Below are positions 1 to 11,020 of a stretch of DNA of 30,698 nucleotides, piece after piece (position 1 is the stretch's first letter; the number at the start of each line of letters is the position of its first letter). The stretch spans positions 376,760 through 407,457 of the forward strand of contig NW_003149269.1 of the NCBI RefSeq assembly GCF_000003605.2, read 5' to 3'. The position numbers were made by a program, and so were the translations under genes. The notes under the pieces were generated by a model. It was given only the letters and a program-made list of their open reading frames with translations, was not told the origin of the DNA and searched no databases. The DNA is from Saccoglossus kowalevskii (lineage: Eukaryota; Hemichordata; Enteropneusta; Harrimaniidae).

Positions 1-689
1 AACCATGTCTTTAAAGTTTATTGCTAATGGTGACATTACATGAAAAAGCGAAGGTCGTGAAGAAAGAAGCATTTCAACCTAAAGTCTAACCGTGATGGAC
101 GACGACAGAACCGTGCGAATTTGTGCCACTAATTGAACCAAACAGCCAAGCGTTAGTGTTAAAAATACCCAATTAAGAGCCTTGCTGAGCCAATTTACTT
201 ATTCCCGGGCTTACCTCTATGGTAGGGGATTCCTCATTTATGTTATTGGCACAAAATAGCTGTATGATGTGCAGCCTCAATATAGTCACATGACTAGTTT
301 CTAAGAGTCCCCTACTGTGATGGTTCACACTTTGATATTTTTGACATGAACACCATATGATTGGATACTGATCTGTACTATATTGTGCAAGCAATTATGG
401 ATTCATTGTTCCTTGGTTTGAATATGCGAATTCATTTCTGATCTCTGCTAATTGTTTATTGTGTGGTCAAAATGGTTAAAATGTCTGACAAGATACACAA
501 GATATTTCGGTAAGAGTTGTTACATATGTGACTTTATAGTAAAACATCTCGTTCATTAAATAATTTTGGAATTAATTTTAGGCGTAATTATCTATTTATT
601 ATGTTTAGTGCATCCAAGAGTCAATGTCATATCCACCTAGAGTTAATTGAATGTCAGTATCAATGCAAAACTAACCAATGTTTTGAAAT
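1..689. other. Intergenic DNA, no gene recognised
   Basis: AT-rich sequence. The only open stretches are short, lack domain features and have no counterpart elsewhere in the window. I see no RNA gene or mobile element. Confidence 0.5.
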
Positions 690-1890
690 TTGATAGACCT
701 TTTGAAATAAAACTTTGCTGATGTTTTTGACTTTCTCTTCCATATTTACCACATTAACTGTGGTAGCCATATTTCTGGTATTTTACGGTCGAATATGGTG
801 AGAAGCAATGCAGACAACTTAATTGTTCAGTGGACGTGGTTTGGAGAAAACGTTATATTTTCATGCCTCAACCTAACTTTTTTTGTTTGACAGCAAAGAT
901 TTTATGACATTTTGAACACTTTTCCAATTTGAGCACTTTCTATTTGTGTTAACTTTGGTAAAAATTATATTTGCAACTTCTTCATGAACCAATCATTTAC
1001 TTTTCTGCGTCATATGCAGGTACGTTTAACATAGTTCTGTCAGATTAGTTTATTTCATGACAACATAATTGTTGGTAAAAATGTGGCCATATAAGCATAT
1101 GTCGCTTCATGGGTGTGATATCAGTTGGATCAATTGAACAATTTGTCTGATGAAGGTGACATTGATAACATTTTTTTGGTCATGTCAATATCAACTAAAT
1201 TCATATCTCTCCTATATTCTAACAAGAATGATTTTTGAATTTTAAAATCAAATCGCCACAAACGGCTATATTTTTATATACACATACCTGGAATCATCAT
1301 GAATGTGCTTTGAATGACACCATGTGATAACGAGGTTTGCTGAAAACTAATAGCCCCACTATACCTCCCATCCACACCATCTTACTACAGCGTGTGTAGT
1401 GGTGGGTGTAGAATGCTATGTGATCATTATATCGGCCAGTCGAACGTCCACCTTCTCCAGGCTAATCGAATCGATGTTACTGTCATGGTGTCATTGAGTA
1501 GTGTTATGTTATTAGAAAAAAACTGTAATTTAAATATGACATTAATTATTGTATATTATTGTATTTATTACTTGACGTATCACTAACCATTGAATATTAC
1601 TGAATATAAATAGAAATAAGATGAAATAGAACTGTTTTACAATCGTACAGTTACAGGTATATAACATCCAATACGTTACAACTACATGTAGACTTTATCA
1701 GATAAACATTAAAGAGCCATCCTGACGTGAGAACTAAGTTAAGAATGGATGTGTAGTTTACAGAAATGAAATACTTCAATACTAATTTTTCTATTCACAG
1801 CAATTATTTGTATTGTAGTAATAGTAGGTGATATACCACATGTTAAGTTGCGTTTGAAGTCTAGTACAGTGTACTCTAATTTGAATAACA
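690..1890 (+). repeat. Duplicated 5' flank module, copy A
   Basis: This upstream block recurs before genes B and C. Positions 700-930 match 13325-13540, sharing for example GCTGATGTTTTTGA and GGTGAGAAGCAA. Positions 1570-1890 match both 6850-7136 and 13755-14100, sharing the AAGAATGGATG-type and GTGATATACC-type stretches. Copy A has about 630 bp between the two matching parts, against about 215 bp in copy C. The shared order shows that the genes were duplicated together with more than 1 kb of upstream DNA, which probably includes the promoter. I cannot place a transcription start. Confidence 0.65.
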
Positions 1891-1977
1891 ATGAGGCAGT
1901 ACTTACACTGCGAGTTCCTCTATGAAGGAAATAGCGTCGCGGTATTGCGTCACCTGTACGGTCGATATTGCTTCAGA

Positions 1978-2340
1978 ATGTTACTTAACGTTGTGTTATT
2001 CTGTATCGGGGTTTTACCAAGTATTGCAACTCCTACTATTCAGTTCAGCCTCAGGACACAATGGAACACGGGAATAATAGATGAATTGTTACATCAATTA
2101 CGTGGGGTCTGGGCAAGTAGTATCTTGGATGAAAGACGGAAATGTTATTCCACTGAAATGAGTACCAGTGCTGACAACATTGACACACCATGATACTCCA
2201 TAATCGATGACGTTACTGCACAGTTTACATTACAAATAACATATATTACTGAGTCTACGGCTGTATTCGACAGTGGACAATACCAATGTGTTGTGACTTT
2301 CAATAACAATGAGGTCATCGGATTTGACAGAACGCGTAAT
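1978..2340 (+). pseudogene. Ig receptor pseudogene A (signal peptide and Ig1 remnant)
   Basis: This is a broken copy of the cluster's Ig receptor, closest to gene B. The ATG at 1978 sits just after a CTTCAG tract, as in B. It opens a signal-peptide-like stretch (MLLNVVLFCIGVLPSIATP). The middle of Ig domain 1 is scrambled by several small deletions relative to B. The frame resumes at STSADNID and meets a TGA at 2191-2193, where paralogues have CGA (Arg of the SRYSII motif). After that stop the reading continues in frame through the hallmark AVFDSGQYQCVVTFNN. Homology ends near 2340 after a deletion that joins the end of Ig1 to the NEPxTRN linker. Ig2, Ig3, stalk, membrane helix and tail are absent. 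It is non-functional as a receptor; a small secreted product cannot be excluded but is unlikely. Confidence 0.85.
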
Positions 2341-2940
2341 GTGGAAATCGGTAACAAAAACACTGACTTCAAGCACTTGGGGGAAGCTAACACTTCTGAA
2401 CACTAGTTGGTTCGCATCTGCAAAGTCAAAGAATTAGACAACAGAATTCCACTCAGGAAACCAGTCAGGAATTCTAGAATCAAAACAAGAACAGGATTTA
2501 CATCAAAAAGGGTAAAACATTTAATCATTCGCAAATAAAAAAAATACTGTAAACTGCTTAATTGTTGCCGGCATATTGAATATTGAATCCATAACGACAT
2601 ATGCAACATGTGTAAGATGCATGTTTAACTTTTTCACCACCAGACTTTTCGCGCAAATTTTTCTGCACTTTTTTCCTGTATTCTTCAATATTTCAATAGA
2701 AATGAACCCTATTTTTTGGAGCCAACAGACACAATTTGAGTAAATATTTATTTTTTACTAAAGAAATTTTTGTCCCCATCTTTTAAAGAAAAGTGGAAAT
2801 CGTCTATCATTTTTGAATTTGTGATAAAAAGAGGGAATTGGTGGTGAGAATGTTTGAACATGTGCTTTAATTTAATACCGAAGGTCATACAAATTGATTT
2901 TTCTAGGTTTTTGGTAGCATACAACACACTGCATCTCATG
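2341..2940. other. Intergenic DNA, no gene recognised
   Basis: No homology to the receptor copies is visible after 2340. A minus-strand open stretch at 2748-3053 has low-complexity composition and no recognisable domain. Confidence 0.4.
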
Positions 2941-3330
2941 CAATTAAAATTGACCTTAGACGGGGATGGGGGGAATACGGAGGAGGACGCGTAAGGCGGT
3001 CCGCTCCATGGAGAGGGCCCCTCTATAAAAGAAGTGGACGCTCCCTTTCCCACTGAGTTGTCCCCCTACTGATCCTCTAAAGGAGAGATCACTGGGGGGG
3101 GGGGCTGGAACACACCTGACCCTAGCCATGGTGGTGGAGGGACAGGCAGTATCTCAGCCCGTGCTCCCATCTGACTTGCCCCCTATGTCCTAATGCGTCC
3201 TACCTTGAGAAGTAGAAGGGAGTTCACTTTTGAAGCTAGATTTCGCATCCGGGATCTCCAAGCCACCTCAGCACCATGGGAGAGTTGGTCACCTTGACTA
3301 ATACCGGTAAGGGACGGCACTCAGGCTGCA
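2941..3330 (+). other. GC-rich segment with TATA box, possible first exon or element head
   Basis: The base composition is much richer in G and C than the rest of the window, with a G tract near 3093-3102. A TATAAAA box lies at 3024-3030 in GC-rich surroundings. An ATG at 3276 in good context (CACCATGG) starts MGELVTLTNT and runs into a donor-like ACCG|GTAAGG at 3307. This could be the promoter and first exon of an unrelated gene, or the 5' end of a retroelement. I recognise neither, and no reading frame is long enough to decide. Confidence 0.3.
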
Positions 3331-3757
3331 TCAGTACCGATATTCTATTGTTATTCTACATGTTCACGTAATTTTAATTTAAAGAATTTCATTTTTTAAC
3401 GAAATTAAAAACCAGTGAAAAATTATGCATTTACAGTATTTGTAATATAAAAGATATTGCAAGATAGTGTCATAGGACTCCACATCTCAAAATTTGAGCT
3501 CAAAAGTTAGGTCAAACCATTCTGAACAGGAGATGTCAATCTAATAGTGAGAGACTCAGACATGATTCATTTCGTCTTATAGTATAAATTGCTATGTAAC
3601 AAATAGCAAAGTTGTCAAAACTAAGTGTATTTAATTTTTTCTGAAAGTCGGTACACAGTCACTAGTGTGTCTAGTACATAGCATAATGCTGGCCATTGCG
3701 TGCACTTAAGCAAATAACATACCCCTCATAAAAGTGGTTTGATCTAACTTGTTCCAG

Positions 3758-3943
3758 GAATTTTTTAACAAGGGAACAAGGGCGCAGGGCCTTCATGCCA
3801 TGGCTATGCGCCCCCTTACCCTGGGGAGCAGATTCTCTTGCAACAATAACATTCTGATTGACCAGCGATCACATGTGGCCAAAGTCTTCAACTGTGACCT
3901 GTCTGATATTAATTTTGGGAAGCCATATAATGCTCCATTTTAA
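3758..3943 (+). other. Possible exon, unrecognised
   Basis: A TTGTTCCAG acceptor-like site ends at 3757. It is followed by an open frame of about 61 codons (EFFNKGTRAQGLH...GKPYNAPF) ending in TAA at 3941-3943. Composition is GC-richer than the neighbours in its first half. There is no clear branch to the next candidate exon at 4082, and I do not recognise the peptide. This is weak evidence for coding. Confidence 0.2.
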
Positions 3944-4081
3944 TTAGAATTATCAAAAGATTGTAAAATTTTGTCACTGGGAAGAATTTACAAAATTAGT
4001 TGTCGATGGAAATCTGTAAATTAATGTATTATGTTATTTTCAAAATTTTAATCTTTTTTTCTTTCTCATCAAACTTTTCAG

Positions 4082-4168
4082 ACAAACAAGAAGAAGCGTG
4101 ACTACGTTAAAAATAAACCTGTAATCAAGAAAGGAAAAAGGAAGCTTAAAAGTAAATCTAAGAAGTAA
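4082..4168 (+). CDS. Candidate terminal exon encoding a Lys-rich C-terminus
   Basis: A long pyrimidine tract (4052-4079) ends in TTTTCAG at 4081, a strong splice-acceptor pattern. It is followed by 28 open codons and a TAA at 4166-4168. The peptide begins TNKKKRDYVKNKPV and continues almost entirely as Lys/Arg with small residues. Such basic tails are typical of nucleolar and ribosome-biogenesis proteins, but I cannot name the gene. No matching upstream exon was identified with confidence; 3276-3306 and 3758-3943 are possible but unproven partners. It may be an exon of an unrelated gene or a fragment of a pseudogene. Confidence 0.3.
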   Translation, partial: TNKKKRDYVKNKPVIKKGKRKLKSKSKK

Positions 4169-4835
4169 TTGAGTGTAAATCAGTGTGGATAAGTAGTCCT
4201 TATCCATTGTAAACTCTTGAGGATCCCCTATGTTGTGAAAAATTGGTTGTAGATTTCCATTCTTTCGGGTAATATTGTGCAATGAGAGGAACTCATGTTT
4301 GGTATTTTCTTCGCGTGCTGCTACCATTGCTTTTCTTGGGAAAATACCCAACTAATTTGCATATATGTTAATCACATCATTTGTATTCATGGTTATGGTA
4401 ATTTGTTAGAAAAATAGAATTCCCTGCTGTATAATCCGACTGATCTACCAAAATTATCATATTTTTCAAAGCTACACACAGGGTTTGGGAGTAAAAAAAT
4501 TTTTTTTGCGTTCAAACATGTGTGATTCAACACATCCCCTGAGGTCAAATCGCTACAATCATCGTGCCGTGTCATATTCGATATGGGACTCATAGCAAAA
4601 TTTGCAATATGCATAAAATATATTGTTGTTCACACGAAATTTGAATTCACGCTGTGTGACGATTGTAGCATTTTAATATCGGAGACCACACAAATTGAGT
4701 TTCCTACTTTTCTGGTACCATACAACACACTGGATCTCAAGCCATTACAATGTACTTGTTTACAAAACTCATGATGTTACTATAAAGGAAAGCTTTTTCA
4801 ACAAATTCATCAAATGTAAGGGTCAAAAACAAAAA
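4169..4835. other. Intergenic DNA, no gene recognised
   Basis: AT-rich sequence; short open stretches occur on both strands without domain features. It could include the 3' untranslated region of the 4082-4168 exon if that exon is real. Confidence 0.35.
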
Positions 4836-5197
4836 CAAGTACTGTATAATCTGTATTACCGTAAAATCCGTATTAGAAGTCGCATCTCTAATAGAAGTCG
4901 CACCCATCTATTTGAATAATTGGGAATCGAAAATTGATCATTTCTCATAAGTGTAGATGCCCAAAAAGAAGCTGCATCCCCTCTGTTGCATTGCACTATT
5001 TTAATATACATTTTATATTAAAATGTTACAATGCAACAGAGGGGATGTGGCTTATAATGGAGCACTTAAACATATGGGTAATGGTAAATTGTTGGTTCTC
5101 ATTTGTTCAAAAAGACTGTAAGTGCAGCTACTAATCGGGATGAGGCTAGAAGCCTCAACCCTAATAGTAGCCACAGATACAGATTGTACAGTACTTG
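4836..5197. mobile_element. Foldback / MITE-like element (362 bp)
   Basis: The two ends carry a 21-bp terminal inverted repeat. The left copy at 4836-4856 reads CAAGTACTGTATAATCTGTA then T, and the right copy at 5177-5197 is its reverse complement with one mismatch. Inside are repeated AGAAGTCGCA units (4876-4905). There is also a near-perfect palindrome with 39-nt arms (4970-5008 and 5014-5052) around a 5-nt loop, with mismatches mainly in one four-base patch. A smaller palindrome, GAGGCTAGAAGCCTC, lies near 5141-5155. No transposase is encoded, so this looks like a non-autonomous DNA element. I could not identify a convincing target-site duplication. Confidence 0.6.
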
Positions 5198-6839
5198 GTT
5201 TCCACTCTAAAAAACTAGTTGTGCCAGAGCGAAATGTGTTTTCATCTTTTACAAAACAAATCTGAACTATTGGTGGCACCTCATGTACATGTATAAATTT
5301 TGAAAACTTGTCAGTAAAAATATGTTTTACTTGTTTGACAATTTTACACTGAACTGAGTACTATTACGTAAGATTTCTGAATTTATTTTCGTGGCCCAAT
5401 TGGCAAGAAGTTTTCATATTTTGTTGCTACATGACAAAAGTGGTGGTCCAGATTTGTTTTTATTCCAGCAAATGTTCATTCCTGTTTTCGGGATTCATAA
5501 TTGCTGTGGTACCATGTATTCCAGTTAAAATAGGACTGTTTTGATTCCTGTTTTGTTTAACGAACTGACTTTATTTGCATATATTTGTGAGAATGTGTCA
5601 TTGTACTTTCCTTGCACTGGTTAGTTTCACCGATCACTTTTTTTTGTAAAACCACAAAATCATTCAAAATAAATCACTATCTCTAGAGGTCACACATCCT
5701 GGTATATTCTGGGATTCAGATTCACTTACCAGTAGTTCAGTTGATCATGGTGAAAATTGAAATATAGTATTTTAAATTATGGCAGTTATAAAAAAAACAA
5801 TCCTTTTGAAAGTACCAGGATGTTTGACCTTTCAGGATCAAGGCAAAATCAGTGACAAAGTGTTTCTTTATTATGGATTAACTTTTCAAAAATCTGTTTC
5901 AGTTTTTTCGCAGTTGTCTTAATTCACTATCTGATTTATTATTGTCACTATACGCACAAAACGCCATTGATATCTCGTCTGACGTGTCTCGTATTTTGTT
6001 TGCGCTAAAATTAGTTGACTTTGCGTAATGTGTGAAAGATACAGATCGAACGCCTGCCACAAAAAATTGAATGATTTAGCTTTGAACTTGAATTTAAATT
6101 TTTTCAATAGTTCAATGTCAAAATACTTACCCTCAAAACGAAATATGACATTAAAATAGTGTTTACTTCATCAAAATTTACCATCATCGAATGTTTATAG
6201 CAGAAAAATGCCTTAAAAATAGTTTTTCGTTCACCAAATCACATGTTTGGATGCACCTAGGACGCTATGACCTTTGTTTGTCCTGTTTTTATGTCTGATT
6301 TCACACATAACGCAGAATCTCAGTGACAGAAAATTGTCTATTCTTGTCTTTTTTCACCATGAATTGTTTATTCATACTTGAGTGATGAAATAGTAATGGC
6401 GTAGATGGCTTTGATTTTCTTAAAAATTTTAAAAATGAGTAACATTGTCATCAACTTATTCTTTGTATTTCCCTATATTTGTAAAATGTCCAGGAGAAGA
6501 ATTCATAAATTCTGGTATGTAAATCTGATATATAAATCATTATATAAAATGAAGCTGTGAAAACATTTGATCATAAAAACATAAACTGTCAGTTTGAAAC
6601 AAGATTGTTATTAATGGGACAGCGGAAATCTTGCACTACTTCCATATTACGTCTCACTACACACATTCCAACACAAAATTTCACTGACCATGAGATCCAA
6701 CACTGCACATGAAATTCCTCTCATCATGAGGTGTCATTCATAGAGAGATCACTGGCATCAGGATATTTCATTTTACATGAAGTTTCACTGAACACAATAT
6801 CTCACTCAACATTAATCTACAAACTACTGTATTGCCATT
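5198..6839. other. Intergenic DNA, no gene recognised
   Basis: About 1.6 kb of AT-rich sequence with only short frames on both strands. No receptor homology, RNA gene or element ends were seen. Confidence 0.45.
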
Positions 6840-7136
6840 ATGTACATATTTCTTGACGTATCACTAATCATTGAAAATTACTTATAGTTAAATAAGATAA
6901 AATAGATCTATCTTACAATCGTATAGATAGTTAGGAGTGTAAAGTAACAAAGCTGCTTTTTGAACTATATTAGAATTCTTTTTTCTATTACCATCATGAC
7001 CATTATCCAATACGTCACAACTAGACTATTATGCCACCCCTAGGTAAGAACTAAGGTAAGAATGGATGCATAGTTTGTCAAATGTAATTTACAGATACTG
7101 AATTTTCATCTTCAACAACGAACTGTATTGTAGTTT
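6840..7136 (+). repeat. Duplicated 5' flank module, copy B (distal part)
   Basis: This matches 1570-1830 (before A) and 13755-14035 (before C), for example the shared GACGTATCACTAA and AAGAATGGATG stretches. In A and C the module continues without a break into the GTGATATACGCC block close to the gene. Here it is interrupted after TGTATTGTAGT near 7136 and resumes only at about 8450. Confidence 0.6.
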
Positions 7137-8449
7137 TATAATCGGAGGCATCTTTAATTTTTAAGGTGAATGTCCCGGCGAAGCACTCCACTATCACCAA
7201 CAGCCAATCATATTGCTTCATTCTTCAACGCGCTTGGCAAAGCTATCAATATATTCGAGGAGGACCTAAGTCACAAGACGCTCCACATTGCTATTTAACA
7301 CGCGCACCGCTCTACCATGTATTTATATGTGCTTTGCGCGAGCTGCTGTGGAACACCGATCGAAAAGACGGTGAAAATAGATAAAAAAGCAGCACAAACT
7401 TAACTTTGAAAAAATCCTAAACAACCACATTTAAATATGTTGAATATGTGAGCGTAATCTTGTTACTGTTCAGGAAGGTGTCAACAACTATGATCGAGCG
7501 TGGTAATAGTGTTGTCACCACCGTTGAGTATTATAGAAGGGGGGCAAGGGTTAATTTCGTTCAACGTAAAAATCGTAAAGAATAATCCAGGGAAATTACA
7601 TTTTAGAAACTGTAAAACGACTAGATGACACAATTCACTGGAAAATTGAATGTCAAGAGGTAAAAGGCCCTCTAACCGAATGAAGAGCATTACGATTGTA
7701 ATATGCGCATGCGTCTCTACACACGGCGCAGCAATGGCGGAGAATTTGAGTCGGAGAGCACTTCCGACCATTCAATGTACCATTTTTCATCACTGTAAAC
7801 TGTAAAAACGTCTTTTTTCCTTGCAAATTGTAAAAAGCCCTTTTTATTTCACGTAAAACTGTACCAGCTACCCCCCTCTCAGAAGAGTAGGTATTATACC
7901 TCAAAGCTCATGATGTCACTGCAACATATATTGGCAGAAATACAGCCAAAACAAGGTCAGATTGGACGTTCAGTTGCGAGACATAACAAACGAAACGCAG
8001 CCAGTGACACAGTGATTTAAACTTGTTACTTCCGTTGTCAAAGTATTCTATATACGGAAATAGCATGTGTGTGTGCGTTTGTGTGAGTGAAAGATGCAGG
8101 TGAGATTCCTCGTCGCAACGCATTTATTTCCAACGCGCATGGTCGGCGCCTTTGATTGTGTTTATTTTGTTTTTTCATTCGCGAAAGCTATCGCTTCCAC
8201 CGTTTATTTTGTCATGTCTCACAACTGAATGTCCAAGCTGACTTTGTTTTGGCTGTAAAGCCGAACACCTTATAGACATGCAAAGCTTTAAATTCAAGCT
8301 TTCTGGTAGTCATTGTAACAAAGCTTTCTATTGGTCGGAAAATTTTCTATCGCACAACCAAGTGACATACACGGTTATGAATAGAATTACTGATGGTATC
8401 GTAGAGGAAGGAATGTCCAAACGGAACAACAACGTGCAGGCGGACGATG
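7137..8449. mobile_element. 1.3-kb insertion in the 5' flank of gene B
   Basis: The two flanks of this segment are adjacent in the A and C copies of the same module, so about 1.3 kb was inserted here or lost from both others. Terminal repeats and a target-site duplication are not evident. Inside, TGCGCATGCG (7704-7713) matches the NRF-1 palindrome. GCAATGGCGG (7731-7740) resembles a YY1 site and starts a 23-codon frame beginning MAENLSRRALPTIQ. The short motif ACTGTAAAA recurs between 7605 and 7855. The content looks like a housekeeping-type promoter fragment, but no full gene follows. The type is a best guess. Confidence 0.4.
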
Positions 8450-8600
8450 AATAGGAGGTGATATACGCCACATTAAATTGAAATCGAGTGCATTGTCTGA
8501 TTTAAATAACAAAGACACAAGACGTTCACCGAGTTCCCGTATGAAGGAAGTAAAGTCGTGAGTTGTGTTGTGTCACCTGTACGGACGATATTGTTTCAGG
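8450..8600 (+). promoter_or_regulatory. Conserved proximal 5' region of gene B
   Basis: The block from GTGATATACGCC through GAGTTCCCGTATGAAGGAAG to the start codon is shared with A (1830-1977) and C (14037-14144). It contains a short upstream frame, ATG at 8541 to TGA at 8558-8560. A TTGTTTCAG tract ends at 8599, one base before the ATG. A related GTTxCCCGGATTGAGGAA-type stretch is found upstream of D, E and F. This conserved DNA is probably core promoter and/or 5' leader; no TATA box is obvious. Confidence 0.45.
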
Positions 8601-10331
8601 ATGATACTAAACGTTATGTTACTCTATATCGGGGTGAGTGTGGGATTATTCGTTTTACCAAATATTGCAACGCCTACTATTCAAGTTCAGCCTCAGAATA
8701 CTAATGTTAACCTGACTGAAGGACACAGTGGGGCACGGGTACAATGGATTAATTGTTATATCAGTAACATGGAGTCTGGGCAAGTCGTGTCTTGGAAGAA
8801 AAACGAAATTGTCATAAGTTATGACACTGACATGATTGCCAGTGCTGACAACATTGACACATCACGATACTCGATAATCCATTACGCTGCTGTACAGTTT
8901 TCATTACAAATAACAGGTATTACTGAGTCCACGGCTGTATTCGACAGTGGGCAATACCAATGTGTGGTGACTTTCAATAACATTGAGGTCATTGGATCTG
9001 ACCTGGTTCACCTCTACATATACGTTGAAAAAACATACAATCCAACTTGTCAAACCAGTATACCGTCAGATAAAGAGGTACAAGAAAGCGATACGAGAAT
9101 ATTCACTTGTAAAAGTAAGTTTATATTGTCACCACAAGTCGTACTCCAATGGTTCAGAAATGATATAAATAGTGATCCACTCACAACGTCAACACCATCC
9201 ATTGTTGATAGCATGCTGATAACGACGTACACGTGGACGGCAGTGAAGGTAGATGAAGATGTTACGTTCTACTGTATAGCAACACACGAATCGTGGCAGT
9301 CACGTTATGCATGTCATGTTGGTCCATTTGTGATTCTATCAAAACCGGATGTAGTAGTTATACCTGCACAGCTAACACTTACTTCTCAGAATTACGCAAC
9401 GTTCATTTGCTCAGCATCTGATGAACCTGAACATTACAGTTATATGTGGAAATATGATGACGTCATTGTTGTATCAGGGGGACAATTTACATTTAATGCA
9501 GATAGAACTGTTCTAAATATTATTGATATATCCATCCACGATAATGGCCATCACATAATAACGTGTAGTGTACATAATTCAAATGGCATAGGAACTGGTA
9601 CTGCTGATTTATAGGTGTCATTTCCCACTACCACAGTCCACATTACTTCTGTCACTACTCATAATCACGTGGTATCAATGTCAACAAAGCAAGAATTGGT
9701 TACGAAACAAAAACGAAAAGAAACTAATAGTGATACACCAGTTACCATGTCATCTGAACCGTCTTATCGTTCACACATTCCAACCGATATACCAAGCATC
9801 TCTTCTTCACGCTCAACAAAAGATCGATCAAGTGTCCCCCTGATTGCTGGAGTAATGGTGTTTGTTCTGGTAGTGATCACCATGGCAATTGGAATATTAT
9901 TTGCATTAAGATGTCGAAAACAAAAACATAATGACGTAAACAAAAATAAAGATCCACAATCGTTGAGTGTTTATGAAGAAATTGAATGCCGTAAAACAGA
10001 TTTAGGCTACACTAATAATGCAAATCCCAACACAGCGCGTGACTTGAATGTAAATAATCCCACAACAATACAACGCACGCAATACGTGAATGCAGACGTT
10101 TACAGACAAGATGATGCAGACAACCAAGTCTTGGATGACAATGACAATACACAGATAAGTAGAATTGCTGATTACAGCAAAACACATAAAATCAGGGGTG
10201 GTGACGAAACCCACGTACATGAATATGTTAATGTAACCCATGGTAACAACAACAGCGAACATTATCAAAGTTTGGGTGAACGAAGTACTGACACTTATAT
10301 GACTTTAAATGCAAAGACATTAAGTAAATAA
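8601..10331 (+). CDS. Ig receptor B, ITAM-tailed, interrupted by one in-frame TAG
   Basis: Single-exon type I receptor of about 575 codons. The start at 8601 is chosen because it opens a signal peptide (MILNVMLLYIGVSVGLFVLP) aligned with the paralogues. Ig1 has C52 and C121 with DSGQYQC. Ig2 carries four Cys, and Ig3 ends in DNGHHIITC. At 9612-9614 a TAG stands where paralogues have a His or Tyr codon. The same frame then runs open for 238 codons: a Ser/Thr-rich stalk, a membrane helix (9834-9908) followed by RCRK, and a tail with eight tyrosines. These include SVYEEI, QYVNA, EYVNV and the terminal YQSL-x7-YMTL, which fits the ITAM spacing. As read, the first product is a 337-residue secreted ectodomain. 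Options are a recent pseudogene, stop readthrough, a soluble form, or a sequence error. Known: paired YxxL motifs recruit SH2 kinases. Inferred: an immune or self-recognition role. Confidence 0.8.
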
Positions 10332-10946
10332 CCATTTGGAATATGCTATGCAATGAAAGTTTGAATCATGATTTCACTCAATATTGCCCACGTTTTTAAG
10401 TTGGCGTCAACAGTAGATTTTAAATCAATTGCATGGCATTGTTGAGCAACTATTTCAAACTATTTCAATTCTGAACAAAAGTAAATGTAGTTCCACACTA
10501 TTTACATTAAATCCGGCAAATGAATTATGATGAATTTGACACTTGATAAATCTAAGATGCCATTTATGGAAGGTCGAGTGTTGCAATATCCATTAAAATA
10601 TTTATGTTCACGAATTTCATTCATATTAATAATTGGCACAAGACATATTTTATTCAGAATCCTTCATAGGCAATATGCATAAATTTTTCTTTGCTTTTCA
10701 AGCAGCATCAACGTGATTTTGAACCAATCCATGCTCATAGCTATGTTATATGTTTCATAGCTTACTTATTTTCCTCTTACTGGATTATTGTCCTTCACCT
10801 GTACAGCATCTGGTGACTTTAGCACAATGAAAGTCGCTGATAATTATAAGCACTTAAAAAAACAACAGATGGAAAATAACAGCAGACGACGCGGTTTTCC
10901 AAGCAGCGGGTAAACCATCGCTAATTGATTTAGCGACATTAAATTA
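10332..10946. other. 3' flank of gene B with a stray Ig3 fragment
   Basis: There is no gene here. Positions 10794-10816 are an isolated 23-bp identity to the Ig3 Cys region of the receptors (TTCACCTGTACAGCATCTGG...), with no receptor sequence on either side. Confidence 0.5.
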
Positions 10947-11020
10947 AAGCGTTACATAGTTCGACCAATTTAACAAATCTCTACTCTAATCTCTACTAAT
11001 AACGAAATGATTGGTATACA
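10947..11020. repeat. 3' module N, copy 1 (first part)
   Basis: GCGTTACATAGTTCGACC and the following ACTCTAAT...CTACTAATAACG stretch recur at 17511-17575 and 27886-27955, each lying downstream of a receptor gene. The second part of the module continues at about 11900. Confidence 0.55.

Noticed and set aside
3120-3330. Resemblance of the GC-rich segment (ATGGGAGAG...AATACCGG) to the end of 5S rRNA
   Set aside because: Only short pieces match and the internal promoter boxes are not visible, so I do not call a 5S gene or a 5S-derived SINE.
7166-7384. Plus-strand frame of 72 codons upstream of B
   Set aside because: It starts from a non-ATG codon, has no recognisable domain and lies inside the inserted segment. 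Probably chance.
8558-8599. Possible intron between GTGAGT at 8558 and TTGTTTCAG at 8599
   Set aside because: At 42 bp it is shorter than normal animal introns, and the GT site is not conserved in the flanks of D, E and F. The AG side is kept only as a possible end of a larger 5' intron.
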